Part shown: one piece after another, positions 1-13,199 of the stretch
Position numbering within the stretch: position 1 is the stretch's first letter
How the letters are laid out: each line of letters opens with the position of its first letter
Source: Anagrus nilaparvatae
Taxonomy: Eukaryota > Arthropoda > Insecta > Hymenoptera > Mymaridae
Assembly (NCBI GenBank): GCA_022575985.1
Contig: JAKSXM010000002.1
Location: 19,207,001 to 19,271,000, forward strand
DNA: 64,000 nt
Direction: 5' to 3'
Notes under the pieces: generated by a model
Databases searched by the model: none
Seen by the model: only the letters and a program-made list of their open reading frames with translations
Told to the model about the DNA's origin: nothing
Program-made: the position numbers and the translations under genes

Positions 1-2107
1 ACCAACTTAACTTCAAAAACATCTTCTTTCACCTGTTTTTACATTTCACAACTCAAACGAAATAAAATCCAGCATCTCTTATCATTTTATCTCATACACA
101 CAAAATAGAAGTTTTATCAAAGATGTGTATAAAATGAAGTATATAAGTTGAATTTCAAATTTCATCACAGTTCTGTTGATATATTTGTCTAAACTAGTAG
201 TTATACTACAGTAGTTTACATAAGTCAACTTTATATAATTATTTAATAGTAAAACTTTTTGATCTTATATATGTGTATGTTATAAATTCAAAATGTCTCT
301 TTTACTACTTGTATATATCAGATAAGAAATTTATTTATGCAAATCTATACACTTATATATATGTTTGAGAATCTAACATTAGAAAGCCTGTGGCTGTATA
401 AACAATTTTAAAGAAAATGTGTGTATGTATAAAAAAAGACATTGTGATTTATTTTATTTATATATACAAAAATATATATTTTGCATAAAATTTTGTATTT
501 TATACTGAAATAAAATAAAATATATTTTTTTTTGAATTACACTCTTAAATTAATGTGTTTGGAATTTTAGGAAAAATTTTAATTTTTGTTTAAAAATGTA
601 TTTAAAAGTTGGTAGAAATAGTTATTTGTTTTGCAAGGGTTGAAAGTGACTGATTGTTTTATGGGTTAGTAAAAAATATCTGAGTTTATTGAAAAATATT
701 TTTTTAGATGTTGCAGTTGATTAAAATTTATATCTTTTTTAAATGAAAATTATAAAGAAAAACGTAAAGAAATATTTGTAATAATTTTATAAAACAAAAA
801 AAATTGTTATTATAAATGTAAAAAAGAATTTTCCGATTTAAAAGATTAATTAATCATATTTGACCCTATAGTGCATATAGACAAAAGGTCTCGTAATTCA
901 AACGTAATGCTCGGTTGATTAAAAAAATAAATTTTTTATTCAAATTAAATATTTAAAAAAAAAAATTATTTATATAAGAAATTACTAAATTGAATTCAAT
1001 TTTTTTTAAAACACTAAGGAAAAATATTTTGGTCCCTTCATACCCTTTAATGTTCGAGGTAAAATAGCCCATACACCAGTACATATTTAAAAAAAAATTT
1101 GTAATTTCAGAATGGCTTAGATTTTACCTTAATTACTATCTGAGGCAAAGCCGATTCTTCATCGGGTGGTAAAAAGCTTTCTGAAGAATTCTTTTTTTGT
1201 TCCCAAAAAAATGTATTCAACCCACTTGGAAAATAAATATTATTAATGTTGAAGAGAGAGGTGTATTTTTTGAAGTACGATGAAATTTAAAGATATGAAA
1301 ATAATAAATAATATGCATATTTGATTATTCTGCATTTCTTTACTCAGAATATTCATTATTTATAATGACTTACTAGTTATAATTATAACCAATTTCTAAC
1401 CGGGTAGGCCGGTGTGGCCCAAAAAAGGTGTAAAAAGGCTACTTTTTTATTATATTACCCTCTGTATTATTAAAGAAGATGGCTATCTTCTTTGGTATTA
1501 TCTTATCTTACCCTCTTTATTATAGTACCCTCTGTAGACCTTTTCTGAAGTTTGTAAACCAAAAATGACCAAAAAACTAAACAATTCTTATAAAACTATT
1601 ATCTTATTACGTTATTTACAAAATTTTAACCCAAAAAAACTCTAGAATTGCGTACTGGTATCAAGATTGCTTTTTTTAATAATAACCTAACTCTAACCAT
1701 AATAATGGATTATAGGGAGAAGTGGATACTGATTGTTGAATGCTTTTTTTTAAAAAGTAACCTAATATTAATATTAAGCCTTAAAATTTTGATTTAAAAT
1801 CAGATCCCGGCACTTTTGTACTGTATCGGCCAAGTATGCGACGAAGTTCGGGCGACATTCAGCAAAACAATTAGTGGCATAAATGGCTGTAAAATTTTGT
1901 ATTTTTTTTGTATTTAAATTAAATTGATTAGCAACCAGATTTTTCAAGCTCAATTATAAAGTATTACGGACGGAAAATATTAATTTTTCACAACAGGAAG
2001 ATTTTACAGTTTTTCGAAGATGACGAAATACGAATTAAATTATATTAAATTATTAAATTTAATATAAAATATTAAATTAAATTATTAAATTTAATTTGAT
2101 AAAGATT
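1..2107. other. intergenic AT-rich DNA, no gene seen
   Basis: No supported coding region or RNA gene. A patch near 1393-1570 (two runs of 'accctct', then 'gaccttttctgaagtttg') recurs in inverted and direct form around 56860-57180, so it is a dispersed repeat. A less AT-rich island at about 1800-1870 has no recognisable content. Confidence 0.6.
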
Positions 2108-2625
2108 TTTTGGTATTGGAATGTTTTTTTTTTAAATTTTTTCCCAAGATGGTGAACAATAAAATTTATTTAAAAACTTCTAAATATTGTAAGTATTATA
2201 AATATTTTTTTAAAAAACTAATACGATATTTGATACATTGTTTTAAGAATAGATAATAAAAGCGTATTAAGTGGATTAAATGTCTCCCGACAGATTTTTT
2301 TGTTTTGAGGTCCGATTTAAAATTGTATTGTACTTGTTTTTTTATAATACCCTTTTTATATTCTTATCTGATGTAATTTAAATTGGACCTCTAAACAAAA
2401 AGATGTGTCGCGAGACACTTAATCTTAAATTATGCTAGACGCCTACCTCTAGATTTAATCTTCTAATAAACTCTCTTTTTGTATCCATTCATAAAATAAT
2501 GTATCGAATGTCAAATTATTTAAAAAAAAATATTTTTGAAAAAAATATTTATAAGTTTTTAAATAAATTTTATGGTCCATCACGTTGAAAAAACAAAAAA
2601 ATTATCCAGCACCAGAAAATTTTTT
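2108..2625. repeat. foldback (inverted-repeat) element, about 0.5 kb
   Basis: The left half (from 'tttttggtattgg' through 'aagtggattaaatgtctcc') is matched in reverse complement by the right half ('gagacacttaatc' back to 'ccagcaccagaaaa'). Arms are about 250 bp and diverged, meeting near 2355. No coding capacity. Ends are approximate and no target-site duplication was resolved. Confidence 0.6.
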
Positions 2626-4789
2626 TTAAATTAATAGTCATCGTCGCTTAAATTTTCTACGAGTTTCAAGTTTCTAAAAATTCTTTATTACTCGTTTCTT
2701 TTTTTATAAATAGTTTTTAAGATATCACTTTTCAAAGATAATAATAATAATTGATTTTTTTTATCTTGAAATTGGGTCTATAACTTTAAATTATTATAAC
2801 TGGCCAACAAATTATTAAAAAAGGCAGAATAAAGAATTTTTGGAAATTTCAAGCTTATAGAAAATTTTTGAGACCTATAAAACCCATTTTCGTCAAAAAT
2901 TGCAGTTTTGGCAGCAATTTAAAAATTGGTTAATTATATTTGGTTAATTAGCCAGACCATAATTGGATAATTGGATATGAATTAGTGATAAAATAATACA
3001 TTTTAATTAATATTATTTTATAATTATTTTTTTAAAAAATATAGGAGGGAAAACAAATTTTGAAAACTCTCAGCTTTATCACCGGTTCCCGTGGTTTTTC
3101 CACTGTAATGAAATTTTCCCGGAAAATTAATGCGTGAAAATATCCATTTTGTAGCACAAAATTAGCCATTAACAAACCATTAATTAGCAGTTAATTTTAG
3201 TAAAATGTAGAATAAATGCATCATTTTAAAATTTCTTGGGATATTATTTTTCCGACGGTACCGCTAATTTTAGGTTAAGTTAGTTTTGACCTAAATTTCT
3301 TGGAAAATTCACGAGCACAAAATTTTTTTATTAGCACAAAGTTAGCAATTAGTAAGGACCGAGATAAGGACTTAATTAACCTATAACCAATTTTTTTTTA
3401 ATTAAGCGAATCTATTCAGCCAACTTGAGATACGTATAACAAGGCGTATTTTATTTCCGTATTGTCCATAAACGGGACCTATAATTTCGTAATTTATTTC
3501 CATAAAATGAGCTAATTCTCCTTTTTAAATTTTATGAATCTTGCAAACACACCTTTAGAAAGTGGTAATTTTTCCTTAAATTTCGCAGAGTAAAATTTCG
3601 ATTTTAGAATCAGCGATCCAAAAAACAGACCTTTTCTGGGTTTTAATAATAAAATTCAAAAATTTAGCTAAATCCAAAATTTAATTTGCAGGTAATTTTA
3701 TTTAATAATTTTATTAAAGCCGCTTTTTCATAAGCTATCACTCTAAAAGTGATGTGTTAAGAGTAGATTAAAATAACCTTGCATCTCGGTTTCTAAAAAC
3801 ATCTCCACAACTGCCACTTGGCTGAAATATAAATATTATATTTTTAAAGCGTAATTTAGCTTTTTGAAGCATTTCTACAATTTTTAAACGATTTTAGCGA
3901 AATTTTCCCAAATCTACTAAAAATCCGAGAAAAATCATACAATTCTATTGAGAAGTTTCAGATCTATGGAGTTTTCATTTAGTTAATTTTAGAATATTTA
4001 TTGACTCATAAACATTAAAAAATTTAAATAAATAATAAATAAATAAAATTATTTTTTGGTGAGCAAGTATTTAAAATACGTAAGAAGGTTTAAATTCGAT
4101 TTAGAAAGATAAAATATATAAAAATATAATTTTATGAGCCTTTTTTAATCTAAAATCTTTTCTCACCACGGATTACCTATTGTTCCTCTCTTTCTATTCA
4201 AAGCGCATTTGAATCTATTTATTTGTCTGATGCTAAGACAATTCCTTTTGTAACCTTTCTTTGTTTCCGAATTCTTTCTTTTCGGTTTTTAGACAACGCC
4301 TCTAAAAAAACATCAGATTATTTTTTCTCCAGTATTTTAAAAAAAACTGGATCTTTAATAAAACTTGGAAGGAGGGGCTAGTTCTTATATGAACTGTCGA
4401 CATCCAAAACTGATCATTAGTTTATTTTCGTGTTACGAGTAAAGAACATTGAAAAAATATTTAATAGTTTAGTTTCTTTACTTCAGTGGAAGAGTAAACA
4501 TCTATTGAAACAATTTAGAGAACTTAAAATCTTTAAATCCTCAATCAAATAAAAATTATTAATATAAATAATTTAATAAGGTAAACAATAAATTGCTATT
4601 TTATTTTATTTTTTCTAACTCGTTGTGAAAAAGTTTATTGTGAATTAGTTTACAGACCCTTGGGGCGTAGCTCGGATGGTCAGTAATCTTATTCAAGATA
4701 AAACACTTTTTTATAACAAGTTTAGAAAAATATTTTAGATAAAATTCATATTAATCATTAATTATTGAAATATTTTCAGATCAAGTTTA
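2626..4789. other. intergenic DNA upstream of the F-box gene
   Basis: No coding region supported. A good acceptor ('tattttcag', 4771-4779) lies 10 bp before the F-box start codon, and a possible donor (AAG|GTAAAC) at 4581 would give a 199-nt intron in the 5' UTR. This is inference only. Confidence 0.4.
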
Positions 4790-6199
4790 ATGAAAATGGA
4801 CAGCAAAATTATTACTATTGATAGCCTCGACAATGAGTGTTTGATATCTATATTTGAATATTTAAACGTGAAAGAAAAATTGCAGTTGGAAATGGTCAAT
4901 AAAAGGTTTAGTGAAGTAGCTAAAATGTCGTGGAACTGTGTAAAGAACCTAGACGTTTATGCATACAAAGGTTTTGATTTTCAAGAAAACAAACAATTTT
5001 CGAGACAGTTTTCAATAAATACCTTAATAATATCACCTTCCCGTTCAGATGAAGAAAAAAATACGACAATTTTAAAAAAGACATTAGAAAATAGTGTTAA
5101 ATATTTAAACGAACTGAAATTGACCAATTGCTCAAATGTTGTGAATTATTCAAAATTGAAAAAAAGTTTGGAAAAATCAAGCACACAATTAACATCGTTA
5201 ATCATAAATGATAAATACGTCTCTAGGGAATCGCTTAGAGTATTATTCAAAAGCATTAATAATTTGAACTCTTTAACTCTAAAAAATATAAGTGTAATTG
5301 AAAAATTTGAATTAGAAAATCTTTTTTCAAATTTAAAAAATTTAAAAAAACTTGATTTAGATTACTGCAGTCATAAAGTAGAAAGTCAAATTTTTGATGT
5401 GTTTAATTCAATCAATTTTAAAAATTTGCAAGAATTTTCTCTGGATGATTCCTTTGAAAATTATTCAATATTTAATCAAAATTTTAAGTCTTTTATCGCA
5501 AATCAAAGGTGGTTACAAAAGTTAACAATTAATGATTGGTATCCTAATTCAGAAATGATCGATGAACTACCGGAACAATTAAAAGTTTTAAAGTTAAAGT
5601 TTTCTGGTTATGAAGAAAATGAGTTTATCGAACCTGTACTTCAATGTTTATTAAAGCATCTAAAAAATTTAGAGACTTTAATTTTAGATGTTAATAAGTT
5701 TAATTATTCACAATTAAGCACCATAACTAACTCCGTCAGTGAAAATATAAAAAATATCGAACTTCGTTTCTGGAATTTCGAATTTGATTGGAATGTAATT
5801 TCTGTTTCTAATTTCCGTAGGTTACAAAATCTAGAATCTTTTAAATTTTTTGCAACTTGTGAATACGAAACAATGTTTACTACTTATTTATTTAAAAATT
5901 TGATTGAGTGTAAGAACTTAAAAAACTTACAACTTCACAATTGTAATTTGATTTTCTATCAAATTCAAATTCTTAAGAAATTTGTTAATTTAGTGAATTT
6001 CCATGTGACTGCTACTCATGGTTTTATAAATTATGACATTAATACAAAGGAAATTTGTGAATTAATCAAATCATTAGTGAATCTTAAAGAACTTGAATTA
6101 CATAATTTTGTCAATGTTTCGAATTACTTCGTTTCACTGGCGAGTAAAATTAAAAATTATCGTAGTGATCAACATAAATTGAAAATAATTTTAAAATAA
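4790..6199 (+). CDS. F-box / leucine-rich-repeat protein
   Basis: Single uninterrupted 469-residue reading frame. Residues about 11-45 fit an F-box: L-D-N-E-C-L-I-S-I-F-E-Y-L, then an L-Q-L-E-x-V-N-K-R-F-x-x-V-A stretch. The rest is a series of irregular leucine-rich repeats (LKNLKKLDLD, LKNLETLILD, CKNLKNLQLHNCN, LVNLKELELHNF), as in F-box/LRR substrate receptors of SCF ubiquitin ligases, where the F-box binds Skp1 and the LRRs bind substrate. The frame also starts at a second Met (residue 3); the first ATG was chosen because it follows a likely acceptor (4771-4779). A polyadenylation signal AATAAA lies at 6238-6243, 39 bp after the stop. Codon use is strongly A/T-ending, like the region. 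The substrate cannot be inferred. Intact F-box/LRR genes with no CDS intron are common in expanded insect families, and a retrocopy cannot be excluded. Confidence 0.85.
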   Translation: MKMDSKIITIDSLDNECLISIFEYLNVKEKLQLEMVNKRFSEVAKMSWNCVKNLDVYAYKGFDFQENKQFSRQFSINTLIISPSRSDEEKNTTILKKTLENSVKYLNELKLTNCSNVVNYSKLKKSLEKSSTQLTSLIINDKYVSRESLRVLFKSINNLNSLTLKNISVIEKFELENLFSNLKNLKKLDLDYCSHKVESQIFDVFNSINFKNLQEFSLDDSFENYSIFNQNFKSFIANQRWLQKLTINDWYPNSEMIDELPEQLKVLKLKFSGYEENEFIEPVLQCLLKHLKNLETLILDVNKFNYSQLSTITNSVSENIKNIELRFWNFEFDWNVISVSNFRRLQNLESFKFFATCEYETMFTTYLFKNLIECKNLKNLQLHNCNLIFYQIQILKKFVNLVNFHVTATHGFINYDINTKEICELIKSLVNLKELELHNFVNVSNYFVSLASKIKNYRSDQHKLKIILK

Positions 6200-6237
6200 T
6201 TTAATATTTGTAACTTTTATGAAACTTGATAATTTTA

Positions 6238-6243
6238 AATAAA
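6238..6243 (+). terminator. polyadenylation signal of the F-box gene
   Basis: Canonical AATAAA 39 bp after the stop codon, on the coding strand of the F-box gene. Confidence 0.5.
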
Positions 6244-8721
6244 AAATATATTTTTATAATTGTGTAAATATAGATTGTAAAATGAATAATTTAGTACGTA
6301 TGAATTTTAATTTTAGATTTTAGAATTTAATCAAATCTATGATTTTGTAAATAATTTTTTTAATATTAAAAGTAAGTCTTGGTTTGCTAGATTCAAAAGT
6401 TTTTGATAAATAATATTTAAAATTATTCTAACTCAAAGTGAACCAAGTTCTATTGTAATCTGTGGTGTGCAAAACAATTTTATACTCATGTCAAATTCTG
6501 ATTGTAATTTAAACCAAATAAATGAAAAAATTTTATTTAACATAAATTATTTGATGTTTTCATTAGCTTTGGCTGTACATATCTTTTACTGAATTTGATC
6601 AATTATAATAAATTAATTCTCTTTCAGTTTTATTTAATTTATTAGAAAATGCATTCAGAAAAATAAAATTTTAATTAATATAAATTAAAATGTAAATTTT
6701 TTACATAATTTTAATCGTGTCAGAATTAATCATAATTGGAAAAAAATAAAGTTTATAAAATTTTTTTTATTCAATGAAAAACTAGAAAATAAAAATTTTT
6801 CTACAGTTTAGAAGGTGCACAGTATTAAAAATTTTCGGTAATTTTGAACAAAACGCTGCAGCCTCAAAAATTAACAAAAACGCTTCTGGTTGATCTACTT
6901 TTTTTGTTGTCTTAAATTGACTTCTTTACCGTAATTTTCTAAATATCAGAATTTCGGCAACAAATTTCTGATGCTCAAAACCTGTTTTTTTTTTTATAGA
7001 TTTTTGATTTTTAGGGCTTTAAAAAGGCAAATTTATCTAAAAAACCAATGCACTTGATATATGCATATGATTGAAAAAAAATTTTCTTTTTACCTAGACT
7101 ACTAAAAAAAAACCAATTTTCGAACATTAGGATTTTTTTTACAGAAATTCAGATAAACTATTTGTAAAAAATAAAAAAAAAAAAATTTTTTGTCCGGTTA
7201 CCAGAGACGTTTTCAAAGCGTACGTTTATGGTTTATATTCTTATTTTAGAAATTTTTATCTGAAAAGCAAATTACCAATTCATAAATTTCTTTATTGTGT
7301 TTACTTTTGGACCAAACACCTACATTTTATTTAACCCGAAATGATTCTAAGAATTAATAAAAAAACTTTTGTTATCAAAATTAGGCAATTTTATACATAA
7401 AAATAAAACAAACATTGCACATCAAAATTTTTTTTTTTTTTATAAATTTATAAAAATATTTTTTGAAATGTTGCAATTCAATGTTTATTCATTTGATCAA
7501 TAAAAGTTGGAGCAATATTTGACATTATGAGTTTTTCAAATTCAGAAAAAAAAAAATCCAGTTTGAAAGGGTTAATTAATCATATCTTACACTCCAAATG
7601 AAAATGGCAGTAATAAATCCAAAATCAAACCAAAATGCACAGCTGAATGAAAACTTAAATATTATAATGTTGAATGCAAATTTCTTGAAATGTAAAGAAA
7701 ATTTAAACAAAATGAGTTTTACTCGCGAGTACCGCGGCATGGTGCATGGGACTTTAAAAAAAATATTTGAACAAAAAAAAAATTTTTTTTACAGTTATCT
7801 TAAGGTTTTATATTATTTGCAACCATTTAAAAGTAAAATAAATCCGACTGCCATAACCGGAATTTCGGTGACGGCAACCGGATCTTTTTTTTCATTGTAG
7901 CATTTTTGGGGTTTGGTGGTAACTTTTACAAACCATAACGATATATAGCTTAAATCATACATTTCGGGTTAATATCAGGGTTCTGAATATGAGAAATGTT
8001 CCTAACCCCCCATTGGTAAAACCACTATCTTGAACGTAATTGTTTTTTGTAGTGATTTTGCAATTTTCATTAATAATGACAAGTTTTAACCTAATATATA
8101 TTTTTCAAGCCACGACTTTCAAGAAGTTTTATGCGAAATGTTCTTGAAGCACCCATTAATTAATAAAAAAATTACAAAATTACTCATAAAAATAGACTTC
8201 TTTACTAATAAATGTTCCAAGAGTATTTTTTGTGCATCACGCTGAAATTCAAAATCAATGACTAAAGACACGTAGGTTTTAGAGAAAATTGTAAAATCAT
8301 TCTTAAAAATGGGTGTTTTTACTAATTTACGGACGTACCCCAAAATTTTTGCAAGCATAACCCCAAAATTCGTGATCAGCAACCCCGAAAATTTATAGTA
8401 ATTCCAAACCTACTCTTAAGTTTGTTAAAAATAGTGAAATGACTACCAAAAAAATATGTTTTTTGCTAATGTGTGTTAATAATGTGTGTTTTCACAACTT
8501 ATTATAAGCGGAACCACGATTTTCGTAATCAGCGACTCAAAAAACCTATAATAGGCCTTTTCTTTATCTGTTTTCAAAAAACTATCCCAAAACTGTGATT
8601 TGACTAGAATATCAATTTTAAGCTTTCTCTTGAAATGCAAAGCAAAATATAAAAAATTTTGTTTGAAACTATTAAAACTTATAAATTTCGAACGAATAAA
8701 TTTTACAGTGTATATAATATA
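6244..8721. other. intergenic AT-rich DNA with repeat fragments
   Basis: No supported gene. Positions about 6815-6930 ('cgctgcagcctcaaaaatta', then 'cttctggttgatctac') are a partial copy of the repeat seen in fuller form at 36941-37217 and 60071-60346. A 100-codon open frame at 7598-7900 is rejected as chance. Around 8360-8400, 'cagcaaccccgaaaa' resembles the core shared by the foldbacks elsewhere. Confidence 0.5.
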
Positions 8722-9092
8722 TCGTAGTGAAGTAGAGATATCCGTAATTCGGCCAAACCGTACGTAGTAGATATTAATTAAAAATTGTAACTCTCTTTTT
8801 TGCAATAATTTTTATTGTATAATAAAATATATAAGGCATTAACACTAAATTCTTTACTTCCCTAAGAGCCACTTGTAAAGTAGACAAATAAAATAAATTA
8901 GTTTACTCCACTGAGTTTATATCAGTGAAGTAGACGATTCGTCTACTTCCCTAAAGGCTATCGGTGTAGTAGACAACAGCTATAATTTTCGTTCACTTCA
9001 CTAAAAATTTTAGGGAAGTAGGCGATCGAAACTTTCATTAGTCTACTACGTACGGTTTGGCCAAATCACGGATTTCTCTACTTCACTACGAC
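8722..9092. mobile_element. MITE-like element with about 50-bp terminal inverted repeats
   Basis: The left end (TCGTAGTGAAGTAGAGAT, continuing through CGGCCAAACCGTACGTAG) is mirrored at 9041-9092 (CTACGTACGGTTTGGCC, ending CTTCACTACGA). Internally it repeats 'gtctacttccctaa'-type phrases in both orientations. No coding capacity. A non-autonomous DNA transposon is the simplest reading. The target duplication is unclear: AT-rich flanks of the ATAT type on both sides. Confidence 0.7.
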
Positions 9093-10371
9093 ATATATAC
9101 AATCAAGAAAAAAATTATTCGTGAAAAAGATTTTTCTTTTCGTTGTTTTTCACGAAAGTCAATTTCATTCTCAATTTCATTTGTGTTTTATTAAATGAAT
9201 ACTGACATTCGACATGACACACTTACGTATTATTAAAATCTCTGAAATTCTTTTTTTTAAAAAAAATTTTTTCTTATTTTATTTTTAGAATCATAAAAAA
9301 CATAAAATTTTATCTAAAATCAAAAAATAAATAATATTTATAAAAAAAAATGTTATTTTTGTGAATTTCAAATTCAATAAGCAAAACTTTATATGTTGCA
9401 ATTTTTTTACTAAGTCTTAACTTGCGAAGATAAAAAAAAAGTTTACTTTACAAGCGCGGTTATATTGGAATTCTATTTCACAAGTATCAGAGTTTACATA
9501 GTTAGTTGTTTTTCACTTTCTTGAAGACAAATTCTGTATATATAAGTTTAACTTGTATTTTCTAAAATATTGCTCACCACTGTCGGTTAATGACGCGCTC
9601 CAAGAATTACCTTTTAAAACTTCTCATTTATCAAGTTGGTGTACTCTAAATAAGCTTAAGAATTTGCATATCTTTATGAATGTGTTGTCTTATATATGAA
9701 ATAATGACCAGTAAACTTTTTGAATTAATAAGCTTTAAGTATTTTAGACAAATTTTGAAAAATTTCATCATTTTTAAGAATTAAACTACGATTTGTTTAA
9801 TTTATTGCCCTACTGACAGAATCTTAACTATTTCATTTTCTATTAATTTTGTTTACCGCAAGTCTTCAGAACTTTGAAATCAAGAAGTTTAGAATTTCAA
9901 GGACTGTTGCTAAGATAAATTACTTTCTGTAGTTATCGATTAAAACAAAAAAGTTAGCTTATAATGGGATTGCGTGAAAGTAACATCTTGTACTTAAGTC
10001 TTCTCTATTATATATTTATCTAAGGCAAAACCATTTAATTTTAATTTTAAATTTATTTCACAGTTTTATTCCACACTTAAGAGCTAGTTTTTGCTCTATT
10101 AATTAATTCCAATTATATCAAATAAAAACTTTTTTTGCACAGATCCAAATTTATTGATTCTTTTTTGACTTTTCATCTACTATCATACAGCTCTCTTTTT
10201 TGCCACCTAATTCAAAAAACTTTTTGCTTCTCTCTTCTATTAATTTCCACCTTATTCCACTCATAGATTTGACTTTTATAAGCTTTCAATAGCTTTTAAA
10301 CTAAGTTATTATTATTTAAATGCCCGCGGATCGCGATGAACTTGAAATAAAGTCATATTACTTAAATCAAA
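9093..10371. other. intergenic AT-rich DNA, nothing recognised
   Basis: No reading frame, RNA gene or clear repeat was recognised in this stretch. Confidence 0.5.
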
Positions 10372-11508
10372 TGCGGGAAGTGGGGGGTGGTCGAAACCTG
10401 TTGACGGGCTAAGATTTGCTCTACTATATGTTTTTTGGGTCGCTGAATCCGAATCCAGTGTCTAAATAGGGTTGGAAAATAGGGAAACACCCTTAAATCC
10501 GCAAAAACTACCCCTTTTTAGAGTTTTTTTTTGCAAAAGGTTTAATAAGGTCAAATATATATTATTTTTTGATGATGGATTAAAAATATATTGCGATTTT
10601 TTTATAATTGACCAAAATTAGGCTATATAGGCTAATTATGCAGGTGAAAGTTATCCCCAAAATTTAAAAAAATAAAAGAAACATGATAAAAGTTTATTTT
10701 TTTACTTTTTTTTGTGAATTCAGATATTTAAAATAATTTTTTGCCCTCTCGGGCGTAAAACTCGTGCGTAAAGAATTTTCTGAACTCGTGCTACGCCTAG
10801 GTGGGCAAAAATAGTGTAAGCACCATGGGCGAAATACTTTAGACACGAGCGTGAACACATATCACTCGTGGCCGGCTTCGCCGAGCACTCGTGCTAGTGC
10901 TCACGCTAGTGCCGAAACTTTTACGCCCTTGATACTTAATATACTATTTTTCTATTTTAACCATCATAAAATGTATTCAGCTTCCCGAGGGTGTGAAAAC
11001 AACCCCTAACATTTTTATACTTGATTCCACAAAAAAAGTAAAAAAAATAAAATTTTAACATGGTTTTTATGTATTTATAAATTTAGGGGTTATTTTAACC
11101 CCTCCGGGGGTGGTATACATTTTAATATGGTTAAAACAGCATACAATATTTTTAAATACTTGACTCCTCAAAAAAAAAGTAAAATAATAAACTTTTATCA
11201 TGTTTTTTTATGTTTTTAAATTTTAGGGGTAGTTTTCACCCTCTATAATTAGCCCATATATCCTAATTTTGGTCAATTATAAAAAAATCGTAATATCTTT
11301 TTCCATCATCAAAAAATAAAATATTTTTGACCATATTAGCTTTAACTTCAATATTTTGCACAAAAAAACCTTAAAAAGGGGTAGTTTTTGCTGATTTAAG
11401 AGTGTTTTCAGCCCTATTGGACACCGGATTCGGATTCAGCGACCCAAAAAACATATAGTAGTGCAAATCTTATCCTGTAAACAGATTTCGACCCCAAACC
11501 CGCATTTA
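10372..11508. repeat. foldback element of about 1.1 kb
   Basis: The left arm begins TGCGGGAAGTGGGGGGTGG and includes 'gggtcgctgaatccgaatcc' and 'ttttgatgatggatt'. The right arm carries the reverse complements ('ccatcatcaaaaaat', 'ggattcggattcagcgaccc') and ends 'cgaccccaaacccgca'. Arms are about 400-500 bp each and diverged by small indels. Between them lies a distinct GC-richer block (10742-10940). No coding capacity. Confidence 0.75.
10742..10940. repeat. GC-richer dispersed repeat, copy 1
   Basis: Starts 'cgggcgtaaaactcgtgcgt' and ends 'ttttacgcccttgatactta', with short internal palindromes (GCCGGCTTCGCCGAGC; CACGAGCGTGAACA). A diverged copy in the same orientation is at 51354-51535 and a reverse-orientation copy is at about 47296-47420. 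Its base composition differs sharply from the surrounding AT-rich DNA. Its class is unknown. Confidence 0.65.
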
Positions 11509-13083
11509 CACTGGATTATACTATACACGATCTTAACATAGAGGTCTTTCTACAATGAAACAACTTTGTTTCAAATTTTTTTTTGTAAAAGGTTCTGATT
11601 TTTCGGTATTAAATAAAACCAAATTTTTTCCAGCCCCCCCAAAACCACCCTTTTAGAGTGACATAGAGCAATCAAATTTTATATGCGTTTATTAATTAAC
11701 AAAAAGAGCCTGTACATATCTAGGACAATTAAGTCTATTTTTTACTCTAAGTAGACTTTTTTGCCCGTTGTATGTATAACTATTAAATCACGGGAAAGAA
11801 TACGGGGTTCGACTTTAGCATACAGCTGTCTGCACGCAAGGTTAAAACCAATATTTTGTCCCTTGTTTAAAAAATAGCTATTATTAATTTTTGACGATTT
11901 TACTCTCGTAATACGGTGTCTAAATAAGTATGCATAGGTTCTTAATCTAAACTTTTTTTTAAAACTATTAATATTCAGGCGACAGCGAAAAAATGTGTTT
12001 TCACCCCCTTTTCAAGTCTCCGAAACCCTCTCTGGGGAGAAATAATCACTAAACTTTTTTTCCCCGCATACTTATGGTCCAAAGTATCGCTGGACAAAAG
12101 TATAATTTTTCACAAATTCTTCCAGCAAACGCATTATTTTTGATCATTTCTTCTTTTTGATTTACTTCTCAAAATCTGTTAAATTACAGAAACCTACGCT
12201 TTTGCTAATGATAATGACTACATAAATAAATAATTACCCAAAATATCTATAGAAACACTAATAGCAATAGTTTTGAAAATGATAATCAAGATTATCGTAA
12301 AATATAATTAAATTACAAAGGAAAATATGTAAAACATAAATTTTGTATATCGATTTGATTAAAAAGATTAAAACTTATGTATTTACAATTATAACTTGAA
12401 AATTCATAAAATCTCGAGTATTAAAATTGGAATTCCTAAAAAATTAAATTTTCTAAATACTTTGCATAAACTATGCAACTAACTATTTTTTATACATTTT
12501 TGCGATAAAAAAATTTGTGTAAAAAACTTTTTCATTTCTAAGTTTCAACTATACATTTATTTATACAAAAGCGCATATATATACCTTAACAGAAAAGAGG
12601 ATTATTATTTAAAAGTTTGAAAAGATTCTTTTTCCTCTAGTTGTAGAACTGTTTCAAAAAAGGTGCTTTTTTTTAGTAAAAAAGAAAACAAAAAAGTTAA
12701 TTAAAAGCCGAGTTAAAAGCACATTATTACAAGGACGGTTTTTAACACTGTTGGGATTTGATTGAAGTAGAAAGTCAAATCCCATTAGGTAAATAGCATA
12801 ATTGAAAAGAAAATATTGAACACGATTAAATGTATGGGTGTTTGTGTAATTATGCCGTTGGAAAACATGTCATACACAGATTTAAAAATCAATAGTTTGC
12901 GTGACTATTTTGTTGTTGTTATTTTATAAAAAAAAAATTAAAATGTAAATAATATAAAGTTTATTTTCTTGTATAAACAGTTTTGCGTGCTTTGATACTT
13001 TTTGAAAATGTCAGTTATAAATTTTTTTGTATATGGGTAAAAATCAGTTAAAGTAGACAGAAATTACAATAATTGCGAAATAT
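11509..13083. other. intergenic DNA, nothing recognised
   Basis: No gene or clear repeat structure was recognised. Some moderately GC-rich patches (about 11990-12040) have no identifiable content. Confidence 0.45.
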
Positions 13084-13199
13084 TCTATCGGAAGGTTGCA
13101 TATGAAACGTTGCGCATTGCTTATGAAACATTGTTTGCATATGCAATGATTTTTTTTTTTTTTTATGATACCGTAGATAATAAAATCAATTTTCTGTGA

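Noticed and set aside
7598..7900. 100-codon plus-strand open frame
   Set aside because: Low-complexity Lys/Asn-rich translation, no motif, and it lies among repeat fragments.
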